This document shows, piece by piece, positions 18,215 to 26,592 of a stretch of DNA of 64,000 nt (within the stretch, counting starts at the first letter, position 1; every line of letters starts with the position of its first letter). The DNA is from Niastella caeni (GTDB lineage Bacteria; Bacteroidota; Bacteroidia; Chitinophagales; Chitinophagaceae). A program made the translations under genes and the position numbers. The notes beneath the pieces are model-generated. The model worked only from the letters and a program-made list of their open reading frames with translations, searched no databases and was not told where the DNA came from. Location of the stretch: contig NZ_STFF01000004.1 in assembly GCF_004834005.1 (NCBI RefSeq), forward strand, positions 124,001 to 188,000, written 5' to 3'.

Positions 18215-18506
18215 ACTTGAAATTTCAGGTTACTTGTTTCTGTTTTTTATTCAACCCAGTTCTGAATCCTGGGCCTATTCGAAAAATAATTCTCTATAAT
18301 CGTGCCAGCCATTATACCTTTTGCCAGTTGCTCCCTATCACTCACCTCAACGTCAAAAATAAGACAATTCCCCAACTATCAAAGTATGCAATTTAAGTTG
18401 CATTTACATAGTAACAAAATGTTAGAACGTACACAGTGATATTGATTTATGCAAATAAAAACATAATAAAGATGAGAAATTACCGAAAATACAGGCTATT
18501 CCCAGA

Positions 18507-20096
18507 TCAGTTTCCGGCAGCTTTTTTATTGACAATCTGGAGCCCCATTTCTGTTGCTTTTTTCATCATAAAATCGTATGCAGCGTCGTAGGTATTATCA
18601 ATTTCTCCATCCAAAATGGCTTCGCGGATGGTATTTTTCAGATCTCCCACTATTTTACAAGGCGAAAGGCCAAATATATCCATAATTATTTCACCGGTAA
18701 TGGGTGGTTGCCAGTTGCGGATCTTGTCCTTCTCCTCTACTTCTTTTAACCGGTGTCGAACCAGTTCAAAATTTTCGAGATAGCGGATCACTTTTTGTTT
18801 GTTCTTCGAAGTAATGTCGGCTTCACACAGCAACATCAGCGCATCGATATCGTCGCCGGCATCGAACAATAATCTGCGGATGGCGGAATCGGTGATATTT
18901 TCTTTGGTAAGACTAATTGGTCGCAGGTGCAGTTCTACGAGTTTGCGTACAAAACGCAATTTTTCATTTTGCGGCAATTTCAATTTGGCAAATATGCGGG
19001 GCACCATGCGTCCGCCTACTACTTCATGACCATGGAATGTAAAACCATGACCGCGTTCAAATTTCTTTGTAGCCGGTTTACCAATATCGTGCAGCAATGC
19101 TGCCCAGCGCAGCCACAGGTCATTGGTGTTTTTTGCAATATTATCAACAACCTGTAAAGTATGATAAAAATTATCTTTATGGCCCATGCCATCGATGTAT
19201 TCGGCGCCGGCCAGGTCAATTAGTTGAGGAAAAATAATATGCAACAAACCGCTTTGATACAACAGGTCGAACCCCACAGATGGTTTGGCGCTTAATAATA
19301 TTTTGTTCAGTTCATCAGTAATACGTTCCTGCGAAATTATCCTAATGCGTTCTGCATGGTCTTTGATGCTTTGAAAAGTAGCCGGTGCAATGGTAAAGTT
19401 CAATTGAGCTGCAAAACGAACGGCCCGCATCATACGTAATGGATCATCGCTGAATGTTTGGCCGGGATCGAGTGGTGTTTGTATGATCTTTCTTTCCAGG
19501 TCGAGCAAACCATTAAACGGATCTATGAGTTTGCCATAATCTTCCGGGTTCAAAGAAATGGCCATGGCATTGATGGTAAAATCCCTTCTGTCCTGGTCGT
19601 CTTTCAACGTACCCGGCACTACTTCGGGGTTGCGGCTGTGATAGCGGTAACTTTCTTTACGTGCGCCAACAAATTCTATTTCAAGTGTGGAAGCCTCCCC
19701 CCTGCCCTCCCGGCCATCAGGGTTGGAGGGGAAATCAAGATCATCCTTATCTTCTCCGGTGAAGGGAAAGTCAGGATCCTCTTTCTCTTCCTGGTCATTA
19801 TGTTCAACTGTAAGATGCTTATGATCTTCTTCGTAGAAATGTCTTAGTTTTATTTGTGCTGTGCCGAAGTTTTTAAAGAAAGAAACAGCCGGTTTGGGTT
19901 GAAACCGTTCTGCTACTTTATGGGCCAGTTGAATGCCATCGCCCACACAAACAATATCGGCGTCTTTGGTAGGGCGGCCCAGTAATTTATCGCGCACAAA
20001 ACCTCCAATCACATACGCCGGTACGCCCAGTTCTTCCGCAGCATGCGCTATCTTTTTAAAAACGAATAACTCTTTATCGTTGCACTTAATATCCAT
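18507..20096 (-). CDS. CCA-adding enzyme / tRNA nucleotidyltransferase with HD domain
   Basis: Adds or repairs the 3' CCA of tRNAs. The class II nucleotidyltransferase head is GGFVRDKLLG (31-40) with catalytic DAD at 45-47, and DRRDFTINAMAI lies near 169-180. A C-terminal HD phosphohydrolase domain has HD at 337-338 (WAALLHDIGKP). The start at 20096 (MDIKCNDKEL) is preferred; 20102 is possible. Residues about 88-138 are an acidic insert not expected in this fold, and part of it is encoded by an in-frame GC-rich palindrome (see 19,694). Confidence 0.92.
   Translation of the reverse strand: MDIKCNDKELFVFKKIAHAAEELGVPAYVIGGFVRDKLLGRPTKDADIVCVGDGIQLAHKVAERFQPKPAVSFFKNFGTAQIKLRHFYEEDHKHLTVEHNDQEEKEDPDFPFTGEDKDDLDFPSNPDGREGRGEASTLEIEFVGARKESYRYHSRNPEVVPGTLKDDQDRRDFTINAMAISLNPEDYGKLIDPFNGLLDLERKIIQTPLDPGQTFSDDPLRMMRAVRFAAQLNFTIAPATFQSIKDHAERIRIISQERITDELNKILLSAKPSVGFDLLYQSGLLHIIFPQLIDLAGAEYIDGMGHKDNFYHTLQVVDNIAKNTNDLWLRWAALLHDIGKPATKKFERGHGFTFHGHEVVGGRMVPRIFAKLKLPQNEKLRFVRKLVELHLRPISLTKENITDSAIRRLLFDAGDDIDALMLLCEADITSKNKQKVIRYLENFELVRHRLKEVEEKDKIRNWQPPITGEIIMDIFGLSPCKIVGDLKNTIREAILDGEIDNTYDAAYDFMMKKATEMGLQIVNKKAAGN
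19694..19731. repeat. GC-rich imperfect palindrome inserted in frame in the CCA enzyme gene
   Basis: The arms CCTCCCCCCTGCCCTCCCGG and CATCAGGGTTGGAGGGG are imperfect inverted repeats, much richer in GC than the surrounding gene. On the coding strand they translate to DFPSNPDGREGRGEA, continuing the open frame. CCCCTCC-type palindromes are common between genes in Bacteroidota, so this one has probably been tolerated inside a coding sequence. Confidence 0.6.
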
Positions 20097-20112
20097 TGTC
20101 ACAAATGTACTA

Positions 20113-20224
20113 AATTCAGAATGGTTTGATTGGTGGATTGTTTGATTGTTGGGTTACTCATTACTCAGGCTGTTCAATTAATGCGGGCGCATAACCATCA
20201 AACCAGCGAACCATCAAACAATCA
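20113..20224. repeat. Octad-word element 10 (TTTGATTG family)
   Basis: The left arm is a series of 8-mers, TTTGATTG, GTGGATTG, TTTGATTG, TTGGGTTA (20123-20155). The right arm is the complementary CCATCAAA/CCAGCGAA words (20198-20220), running into the stop codon (TGA 20224-20222) of the glycosyltransferase on the minus strand. The words are shared with the element at 54.9 kb. Confidence 0.82.
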
Positions 20225-21217
20225 GGAATTCAACGTCTCCAGCAATTGAGCATCCCCAATTTCATATGCACATTTAAAATGACCCAACGGACAGGCAGCC
20301 TTGCCGTGCAGTCCACAAGGACGGCAGGAAAGCGGCGCCTGGACCTCTACAATAAACCGTTTATCAGATAAAGGCCCAAACCCGAACGAAGGCAGGGTTG
20401 AACAATAGACCGCAGTTACCGGTGCATTAACCGAGGACGCAAAATGCATGGGCGCCGAATCGTTTACGTAATTCATGGCCGCATCCTTCATCAGCGCTGC
20501 CGATTGTAAAAAAGAAAGTTTGCCACACAGGTTTACCACGGTAGCGGGTAGATCCGCTGTACGGATGGCTTCGGCCAGTGCTACATCGCCGGGCGCCCCC
20601 AGCAGATAAATGGTATAATTGGCTGGTACCTGTTTGGCAAAACTGATCCATTTATCTTTTGGGAATTGTTTGGTAAACCAAACCGATGCCGGTGAAATGG
20701 TGATATAGGGATGTTTTTTATATACCTGCACAGCTGCTGCGTCCTGCTTCGAAGGATACAGGTGCGGCTTTATTACCTCGTCATTGGTAAAATCACGGAC
20801 CAGATCGTTATTGCGGTCAACTTCGTGAATGGGATGATTGACATCGCTGATAACATGTTTTATTTTTTTATCGAACAGCCAGCTTAAAGGGTTTTTATCG
20901 AACCCTATTTTTTGGCCGGCACCGGAAAACGCTGTGAGTATACCGGTGGCGGTAAACCGCTGTACATTAATTACCTTGTCGTACCGGCGTTTACGGATCT
21001 GGCGTATGAGCTTCCATAAATTTTTCAGCTTGCCTTTCTTTTTTTCCCAGATCAGTACTTCATGCAGGTATGGATGGTTATGTAGCAAGCCTTCATTTCC
21101 TTTTCTAACCAGAAAATCAATTTGCGCTTCAGGAAAATGCCGGTGCAATTTTTCCACGATGCCCGTGGCCAGTACTACATCTCCAATAAAGGCAGTTTGT
21201 ATGATGAGAAATTTCAT
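20222..21217 (-). CDS. Glycosyltransferase family 9 (heptosyltransferase-like)
   Basis: Family 9 enzymes add ADP-heptose to the LPS inner core. The protein opens with MKFLIIQTAFIGDVVLATG, and the C-terminal nucleotide-sugar site is visible in NDSAPMHFASSVNAPVTAVY with FGFGPLSD following. I start at ATG 21217, giving 331 residues; the 36 additional in-frame residues upstream are encoded by repeat words of element 11 and are not credible. The acceptor cannot be told from sequence. Confidence 0.9.
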   Translation of the reverse strand: MKFLIIQTAFIGDVVLATGIVEKLHRHFPEAQIDFLVRKGNEGLLHNHPYLHEVLIWEKKKGKLKNLWKLIRQIRKRRYDKVINVQRFTATGILTAFSGAGQKIGFDKNPLSWLFDKKIKHVISDVNHPIHEVDRNNDLVRDFTNDEVIKPHLYPSKQDAAAVQVYKKHPYITISPASVWFTKQFPKDKWISFAKQVPANYTIYLLGAPGDVALAEAIRTADLPATVVNLCGKLSFLQSAALMKDAAMNYVNDSAPMHFASSVNAPVTAVYCSTLPSFGFGPLSDKRFIVEVQAPLSCRPCGLHGKAACPLGHFKCAYEIGDAQLLETLNS

Positions 21218-21218
21218 T

Positions 21219-21334
21219 AGTTGGTTTGTTGTTTGTGGTTTGTTGTTTGTGGTTGCTGTCGCGCTTTGAGATTCAAAAAATAATTTTGAACTACCCTCTA
21301 AAGAACAACAAACTATAAACCACAAACCATAAAC
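21219..21334. repeat. Heptad-word hairpin element 11 (TTTGTGG family, full core, inverted)
   Basis: The left arm is TTTGTTG/TTTGTGG words (21222-21253), the right arm CTATAAA/CCACAAA/CCATAAA (21309-21332). The middle is the reverse complement of the core of element 4, sharing GTTGTTCTTT, GAGGGTAG and GACAGCAACCACAAAC. It fills the gap between the glycosyltransferase start and the threonylcarbamoyl-AMP synthase stop. Confidence 0.87.
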
Positions 21335-21336
21335 TG

Positions 21337-21906
21337 TTATTCTCTAATTACAGTGACACTTCCATCCCTATTCCATTTAATAATAGAAGAAGGGGCATGC
21401 GGTGTTGTGTCTTTTTGCCGGTGTTGAACAATATAATCCACGCCCTGCCAGATCGCCGGCATGATATCGCCAAAAGAGGCCGGCGCCGGGTCGCCCGACA
21501 GGTTCGCCGACGTGGAAACAATTGGTTTGCGAAACCGCTTGATCAAATGCTTGCAGAAGGGATCTTTTACAATGCGAATGGCTACCGTTCCATCAGAATT
21601 GATCACATTGTCGGCCAGTCCAATGGCGCCTTCATAAATGACAGTGGTAGGTTTTTTGGCTTTTGCGAGGTAGTCAAATACCTGCAGATCGATATGCGCT
21701 ACATACTGCATCAGCTCTTTTTCATCGGCAAGCAAAATGATCATGCTTTTTGCCCCGGGCCGTTGTTTCAGATTGAATATCCGGTTAACGGCCGCAGCAT
21801 TGGTGGCGTCGCAGCCGATGCCCCAGATAGTGTCGGTTGGGTAAAGGATCAATCCCCCGCCCTGTAAAACTTTTAAACAATGATCAACATCGTGTGAAAA
21901 ATCCAT
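21337..21906 (-). CDS. L-threonylcarbamoyladenylate synthase (Sua5/YciO/YrdC family)
   Basis: 189 residues, single-domain form. It makes threonylcarbamoyl-AMP from Thr, bicarbonate and ATP for the t6A37 modification of tRNA. The family motifs are GLILYPTDTIWGIGCDATN, KQRPGAKSMIILL and STSANLSGDPAP. Together with miaA, truB and the CCA enzyme it makes this 20 kb rich in tRNA maturation genes, although they are not one operon. Confidence 0.92.
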   Translation of the reverse strand: MDFSHDVDHCLKVLQGGGLILYPTDTIWGIGCDATNAAAVNRIFNLKQRPGAKSMIILLADEKELMQYVAHIDLQVFDYLAKAKKPTTVIYEGAIGLADNVINSDGTVAIRIVKDPFCKHLIKRFRKPIVSTSANLSGDPAPASFGDIMPAIWQGVDYIVQHRQKDTTPHAPSSIIKWNRDGSVTVIRE

Positions 21907-21921
21907 GGTGCAAATGTAGCG

Positions 21922-22169
21922 TCAAAATTTTAATACCTCCATCCTGCGTTCCTCTTTGTCGTAATAGGCGTAATAGTATTGCCCGTTGGTTACAAAGATA
22001 TTTTCCAGTTCCGATGGTATTTTCAGGTTGGCTGTATACCGCTCAATCTTTTCATTGATCGAGCTCACCGGTTCGCCCGGCATTCTACAAACAGCTTGTT
22101 CTGGGCCAATAAACAGTTTGAAAATAAAAGAAGAAAGATCAGCAGCCAGGCACAGGGAATTTTACGCAT
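21922..22169 (-). pseudogene. Small secreted protein gene, probably frameshifted
   Basis: From ATG 22169 a frame encodes a signal peptide ending LLAQ and then NKLFVECRANR before a stop at 22065-22067. A second frame takes over at about 22083 and encodes PGEPVSSINEKIERY through EERRMEVLKF, ending at TGA 21924-21922. Adding one base between GAA and TGCCGG near 22083 joins both into an exported protein of about 82 residues with a Tyr-rich end. Neither half alone looks like a complete gene. It could be a real frameshift or a sequence error. Confidence 0.5.
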
Positions 22170-22319
22170 AGTTTTACGATAAGAAAGCGCTAAAAATAGT
22201 AAAAGGTTTAAAGCGGTCAAAACCGTTGTAATATTATAGCTTTTACCCTCATTTGCCTTATTTATAAGGTCCAGGTCAAAACCAGCCATGTTTTTATAAA
22301 AGATTTATGATCTGTACTG

Positions 22320-22327
22320 TATGTTTG
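22320..22327 (+). promoter_or_regulatory. Candidate -7 box for dapD
   Basis: TATGTTTG matches TAnnTTTG and lies 15 bases before the dapD start codon, which would give a leader of only a few bases. No good -33 TTG is visible at the usual spacing. Confidence 0.33.
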
Positions 22328-22342
22328 CAAAAAAATTAAGAA

Positions 22343-23149
22343 ATGCAAGATCTGATACTCGAAGCCTGGAATAACCGCGAGTTATTAAAAGAAAAAAAAT
22401 ATACCGATGCGGTAAAAGCTGTTATTGAAGAAGTTGATAAAGGCCGTTTGCGCGTTGCCTCGCCCGGTGATGGCAAATGGACGGTGAATGAATGGGTAAA
22501 ACAGGCTATTCTGATGTATTTCGGCATTCAGCCCATGCAAACCTGGAACCTGGAGCCGTTTGAGTTTTACGACAAAATGCTGCTCAAGAAAAATTATAAA
22601 GAATTGGGCGTACGCGCTGTTCCCCATGCTGTCGCGCGTTACGGGGCTTATGTTGCCAAAAACGTGGTCCTGATGCCCTCGTATGTAAATATCGGCGCGT
22701 ATGTTGATGAAGGCACTATGGTTGACACCTGGGCAACCGTTGGTAGCTGTGCGCAAATTGGTAAAGGCGTGCATTTGAGCGGCGGTGTAGGAATTGGTGG
22801 CGTGCTGGAGCCTTTACAGGCCAGTCCTGTTATAATTGAAGATGGTTGTTTTGTTGGCAGCCGGTGTATTGTGGTTGAAGGCGTAGTAGTTGAAAAAGAA
22901 GCCGTACTGGGCGCCAACGTGGTATTAACCCAAAGTACCAAGATCATTGATGTTAGTGGCAATACGCCGGTTGAATACAAAGGACGGGTGCCTGCACGCA
23001 GCGTGGTTATACCTGGTACCTATGCTAAAAAGTTCCCTGCCGGAGAATATCATGTAAGCTGCGCGCTCATCATCGGTCAGCGTAAACCCAGCACTGACCT
23101 GAAAACAAGTTTGAATGATGCGCTGAGAGATTTTAATGTATCTGTTTAG
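22343..23149 (+). CDS. dapD: 2,3,4,5-tetrahydropyridine-2,6-dicarboxylate N-succinyltransferase
   Basis: Fourth-step enzyme of the succinylase branch of lysine/diaminopimelate synthesis, using succinyl-CoA. 268 residues, normal length. An N-terminal helical domain carries VNEWVKQAILMYF. The left-handed beta-helix of hexapeptide repeats spans about 105-220 (VNIGAYVDEGTMVDTWATVG, GVHLSGGVGIGGVLEP). The gene stands alone and is followed by a strong terminator. Confidence 0.96.
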   Translation: MQDLILEAWNNRELLKEKKYTDAVKAVIEEVDKGRLRVASPGDGKWTVNEWVKQAILMYFGIQPMQTWNLEPFEFYDKMLLKKNYKELGVRAVPHAVARYGAYVAKNVVLMPSYVNIGAYVDEGTMVDTWATVGSCAQIGKGVHLSGGVGIGGVLEPLQASPVIIEDGCFVGSRCIVVEGVVVEKEAVLGANVVLTQSTKIIDVSGNTPVEYKGRVPARSVVIPGTYAKKFPAGEYHVSCALIIGQRKPSTDLKTSLNDALRDFNVSV

Positions 23150-23176
23150 AAAACAGTTTTAGGTAATTCTTTATAA

Positions 23177-23230
23177 AAAACCTTGTGGCTTTTGCAAAGT
23201 TCTGCAAATACCACAAGGTTTTCTGTTTTT
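23177..23230 (+). terminator. Rho-independent terminator of dapD
   Basis: AAAACCTTGTGG and CCACAAGGTTTT pair as a perfect 12 bp stem, with a second small pairing (TTTGCA/TGCAAA) in the loop, then TCTGTTTTTT. It starts 27 bases after the dapD stop. Confidence 0.93.
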
Positions 23231-23455
23231 TATACCAGTTTATTAATGAGTAAAGATTTACGTTAGGCATTCTGTATTTTATTACGTTATTTCGAGTATC
23301 CTTAAATGTTAACTAATATTAGTTCCTAGGCAGAATCATTCATGTATCAAAACAATTTTTAACCCGTATTCAGTAAGAAGCAGTATAAAAAATTATATAA
23401 TTCCCTGAGCGAATGAACGTAATTTGCACGCTGAAGCAGTTTATAATAACGCAGA
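23231..23455. other. Non-coding AT-rich gap before the EamA gene
   Basis: I find no open frame of note, no heptad words and no convincing promoter here. The sequence is AT-rich and presumably holds the promoter of the transporter gene at 23,456. Confidence 0.4.
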
Positions 23456-24367
23456 ATGAAAATTAATCAACCGGTTACCTGGGCGGGTTTTTTGATCACT
23501 ATTGTAGGCTCCATCCTGTTTTCAACAAAAGCTATTATTGTAAAGGTAGCTTTTGCCAATACCTCTATGGACGCCCTTACCCTGCTTATGCTGCGCATGA
23601 CCTTTTCGCTTCCCTTTTATTTGGGCGCTATATGGTTTGCCCGCCAGGAAAATTTAACCCCGCTTACCGCCCGCCAGTGGATGGGCGTTGTGGGCCTGGG
23701 TGTTTTTGGTTATTACCTCAGTAGTTTGTTCGATTTTATAGGACTGCAATATGTTACTGCCGGACTGGAACGGTTAATTCTTTTCCTCTATCCTACTTTC
23801 GCGGTCTTTATCAATGCCTTTGTTTTTAAACAGCCTGTTGTTCGCACGCAAAAAGTTGCCCTGTTGCTTACCTATACCGGTATTGCCATCGCTTACTTCG
23901 GCGAACTACACATCGGTGATATGGGCAATCCGCATTTTATCTGGGGCAGTTTCCTCATCTTTTTATGTTCTATCACGTATAGCATTTACATTGTGGGCAG
24001 TGGCCGCATGATACCAACGGTAGGCGTTACCCGTTTTACCGCTTATGCCATGTTATCTTCCACGGCCGGGGTTTTTGCTCATTTTGCTTTTGGCGGCGGC
24101 AGTTGGCAGCTATTGAAGGAAGCCGGTACGCACATCTGGTATGGCATTTTGCTGGCGGTTGTGGCCACCGTGCTGCCCACGTTTTTGTTGTCGAACGGCA
24201 TGAAACGCATCGGCTCCAACAATGTGGCTATTATATCGGCTATTGGTCCGGTCTCCACGATCATTCAGGCGCATTTTGTTTTAGGCGAAAAGATCTTCCC
24301 CGCTCAAATAGCTGGTACTTTGCTGGTGATCATTGGTGTGGTGTTGATTGGGTGGAAGAGAAAGTGA
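23456..24367 (+). CDS. EamA/DMT-family transporter
   Basis: 303 residues with about ten hydrophobic helices arranged as two EamA halves (about 10-140 and 155-300), the classic inner-membrane drug/metabolite transporter layout. The second half ends with IGPVSTIIQAHFVLGEKIF, a conserved EamA signature, and a basic tail WKRK. The substrate is unknown. It converges on the 24,483 gene, with word repeats of two families between them. Confidence 0.88.
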   Translation: MKINQPVTWAGFLITIVGSILFSTKAIIVKVAFANTSMDALTLLMLRMTFSLPFYLGAIWFARQENLTPLTARQWMGVVGLGVFGYYLSSLFDFIGLQYVTAGLERLILFLYPTFAVFINAFVFKQPVVRTQKVALLLTYTGIAIAYFGELHIGDMGNPHFIWGSFLIFLCSITYSIYIVGSGRMIPTVGVTRFTAYAMLSSTAGVFAHFAFGGGSWQLLKEAGTHIWYGILLAVVATVLPTFLLSNGMKRIGSNNVAIISAIGPVSTIIQAHFVLGEKIFPAQIAGTLLVIIGVVLIGWKRK

Positions 24368-24378
24368 AAACAGATATA

Positions 24379-24478
24379 AGCTGCACGCTGCAAACTGCAA
24401 GCAAATACAGATGCATGCTGAAACAAGACCTATAAACAATTTGCAATATTGCCGTTTCACGTTTGCCGTTTCACGACA
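24379..24478. repeat. Mixed word element 12 (GCTGCAA arm and TTTGCCG arm)
   Basis: The left arm GCTGCAC, GCTGCAA, ACTGCAA then AAATACAG (24381-24410) starts about 13 bases after the EamA stop. The right arm TTGCCG, TTTCACG, TTTGCCG, TTTCACG (24448-24477) lies next to the stop of the convergent gene. The arms belong to different word families and do not pair with each other. Confidence 0.78.
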
Positions 24479-24482
24479 ATCC

Positions 24483-25433
24483 CTACCAACGCAAACACTT
24501 ACTCTTATAATAGCCACATGACTTCTTCTTTTCCGGCGCCACTGCTGGCGCAACCTTAACAGGCTCTGCTTTGGCTGGTTCCACTTTAGCAGGTTCTACT
24601 TTTTTAGGTGCTGCTTTTGATTGTACCGCAGTTGATTTGTTTTTGCTAAATGTGAGCGGCATGCCGATCGAAATATTCCAGGCAGAAGCAGATGACGACA
24701 ATTGCGTATTTAGTTGTTTGTTTTCTACCGGAGTGGTCAGTGTTTCGGTATTCATGTTGCCAATGCCTTTGAGGTATTGCACACCCACAACAAACTTGCT
24801 GGCATTTCCTTTGGCAAAAGCGAAGTTAACTCCACTGATGAAGGCGGATGTCCAGTTACCGGCACTGTACTGATAAACTGTTTCATTCGATTGAAAAGCA
24901 CTGCTGATGGCTGTTGCAGGATTGGGAATGAACGCCATACCGGCATAAGGTTGTATGCGCAGGTTCATGACCGGTTTTTTGGCAGCGGCGGCGTTGGCCA
25001 GCATCATCTTCCGGGCGGCGCAGGGACTTGAAGCTGCAACCGGTGCTATGGTTGATGATTGTTTCGAAGCTTTTCCCAGTGCAATAGGTTTGCTGCTTAC
25101 CTGGTAACCGGCTTCCAACCTAAGTTTCCAGTCGCCCTGCGAGGCGGAAAATTCTTTATCGCCCGTTTCAGGATTGGTGAATGCATAGGTGACCAGGGAC
25201 CGGTTGGTTGCTACGCCTGCAAACGGTCCATGTGTTTTGTTGATGAGGTAATCCATCCGGAACCCTACTTGCGGAGAATAATTTGAACTTAAGGGCGAAA
25301 TACAGGAAGTGTTGTTGTACTGTACACAGGTAGAAGCTTTTTCAATACCTACTCTGGGAGTAACGGAGAGTTGGGCATTCGTTGCAATCCCACAGGCAAC
25401 GAATACCAGGCCGGTTAACGCTGCTTTTCTCAT
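24483..25433 (-). CDS. Secreted or outer-membrane hypothetical with EPAK-repeat tail
   Basis: 316 residues with a signal peptide (GLVFVACGIATNAQ). The body alternates hydrophobic and polar residues with YQVSSKPIALG, YAGMAFIPNP and GVQYLKGIGNM, as in small beta-barrel porins of Bacteroidota. Before the C-terminus there are three or four tandem units of the type KVEPAK, then a Cys-containing end, CGYYKSKCLRW. No specific family is recognised. Confidence 0.65.
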   Translation of the reverse strand: MRKAALTGLVFVACGIATNAQLSVTPRVGIEKASTCVQYNNTSCISPLSSNYSPQVGFRMDYLINKTHGPFAGVATNRSLVTYAFTNPETGDKEFSASQGDWKLRLEAGYQVSSKPIALGKASKQSSTIAPVAASSPCAARKMMLANAAAAKKPVMNLRIQPYAGMAFIPNPATAISSAFQSNETVYQYSAGNWTSAFISGVNFAFAKGNASKFVVGVQYLKGIGNMNTETLTTPVENKQLNTQLSSSASAWNISIGMPLTFSKNKSTAVQSKAAPKKVEPAKVEPAKAEPVKVAPAVAPEKKKSCGYYKSKCLRW

Positions 25434-25501
25434 AGCTTAGTTTTTTTGGTGTCTTAAAAGTTACGTCATATTAACCGAAAGAAAAATTAGAATACATGAG
25501 T

Positions 25502-25655
25502 GGCGGGGAAACCGGTTACAGGTTACTGGTTTTTATGTTCCTGGGTTTGTTCAAAGAAGTCGGGATTTCCTGTTACCTGTTTTTAGTTTCAGATTAATGT
25601 TGAAGCTGTTAGCTGCCCCTGTAACCTGCAACCAGGAACCTGGAACAAATTTTCT
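25502..25655. repeat. Heptad-word element 13 (GGTTACA / CTGTAAC family)
   Basis: The left arm is GGTTACA, GGTTACT, then GGTTTTT words (25513-25535), and the right arm is CTGTAAC, CTGCAAC, CAGGAAC, CTGGAAC (25619-25647). CCTGTTACCTG occurs in the middle. The element sits in the 356-base gap between divergent genes; the remaining AT-rich 130 bases probably hold the promoter of the YciI pair. Confidence 0.75.
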
Positions 25656-25789
25656 GCTTGTGGCTCTATGCACAAATTCAAACAGAAAAAATATTTTTAC
25701 CGGGATGTCCAATTAGTGTTCGTCCATTTGTTATAAGGGTATAATATTTATATTAATTACCAATTGTAATAACTTTAAAACCTAAAATT

Positions 25790-26143
25790 ATGGATGATTA
25801 CATGCTGATCTTCCGCCACGAAGATGGAAATAAGGTCGCCTCGCCTGAGCAAATCCAAATTTGGATGAAACAGACCATGGACTGGATTGCCGGCATTTCT
25901 GCCAAAGGCAAATTCATCGGCGGTAACGGTTTGCCTTTTGAAGGCAGCCAGGTGGTATGGTCGCACGGGGTGGTTACAGATGGCCCGTTTGGCGAGATCA
26001 AGGAAACTATTGGTGGATACATTATGGTAAAGGCCGGCTCCTTTGATGAAGCGGTTGAATTTGCCAAAGGTTGCCCCATATTACAGGGAGAAGGAAATAG
26101 TGTGGAAGTTAGAAAGATTGCCAAACACGATGGCGTTCATTAA
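25790..26143 (+). CDS. YciI-like (DGPF domain) protein, first copy
   Basis: 117 residues of the YciI/DGPF fold. It reads MDDYMLIFRHEDG, then a central VTDGPFGEIKETIGGYIMVKA motif with the DGPF core, and ends with the AKGCPIL segment typical of the family. YciI proteins have a dimeric ferredoxin-like fold with a conserved His/Asp pair and unclear chemistry. This one lies 28 bases upstream of a second copy and two genes upstream of an ECF42-type sigma factor, the described partnership for DGPF proteins. Confidence 0.88.
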   Translation: MDDYMLIFRHEDGNKVASPEQIQIWMKQTMDWIAGISAKGKFIGGNGLPFEGSQVVWSHGVVTDGPFGEIKETIGGYIMVKAGSFDEAVEFAKGCPILQGEGNSVEVRKIAKHDGVH

Positions 26144-26171
26144 AAAAATCATAAACTCTTAATTAAAAACT

Positions 26172-26513
26172 ATGAAGGATTATTTATTGGTATATCGTAC
26201 CGATTACAGTTTTTTACCCAACCGTACCCCTGAAGAAATGCAGGCTATGAGCAAACGCTGGATGGATTGGTTCGGCAGTATTGCCGCACAAAACAAATTG
26301 ACCGACCGCGGTAACCGGCTCGATTTTTCCGGAAAAGTGGTCAGGAACGACAATACCGTCACCAACGGTCCATACGCAGAAATAAAGGAATCGATTGGCG
26401 GCTATTCTGTGATCAAGGCAGAATCGTACGAGGCAGCCGTTGAAATTGCGAAGGGGTGTCCCGTATTTAAAGTGGGCGGCAATGTTGAAGTGAGAGAAAT
26501 AGCGGCGATGTAA
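26172..26513 (+). CDS. YciI-like (DGPF domain) protein, second copy
   Basis: 113 residues, clearly a paralogue of the first copy. DYLLVYRTDYSFL opens it, the core reads VTNGPYAEIKESIGGYSVIKA (NGPY in place of DGPF), and it ends with AKGCPVFKVGGNVEVREI. It is co-directional with the first copy and with the sigma factor gene, and a palindrome at 26,537 separates it from the latter. Confidence 0.88.
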   Translation: MKDYLLVYRTDYSFLPNRTPEEMQAMSKRWMDWFGSIAAQNKLTDRGNRLDFSGKVVRNDNTVTNGPYAEIKESIGGYSVIKAESYEAAVEIAKGCPVFKVGGNVEVREIAAM

Positions 26514-26536
26514 TAAAAGTACGGCCATTAAAATGA

Positions 26537-26573
26537 GTCAAATGGGTCTGCGCACAGCATGACCCATTTTGAC
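26537..26573. promoter_or_regulatory. 37-base palindrome upstream of the sigma factor gene
   Basis: GTCAAATGGGTC and GACCCATTTTGAC form a 12-13 bp stem around TGCGCACAGCAT, 20 bases before the sigma factor start. No T-run follows, so it is either a weak attenuator for the YciI pair or an operator-like site for the sigma factor gene. Confidence 0.6.
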
Positions 26574-26592
26574 GTTTGTGTTATCATCTATT

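Noticed and set aside
21218..21325. N-terminal extension of the glycosyltransferase gene
   Set aside because: The added residues are encoded by repeat words and precede the true start motif MKFLIIQ.
22170..22289. 40 extra N-terminal residues on the 22,169 frame
   Set aside because: They would put a second hydrophobic segment before a normal signal peptide, and the sequence is probably untranslated leader.
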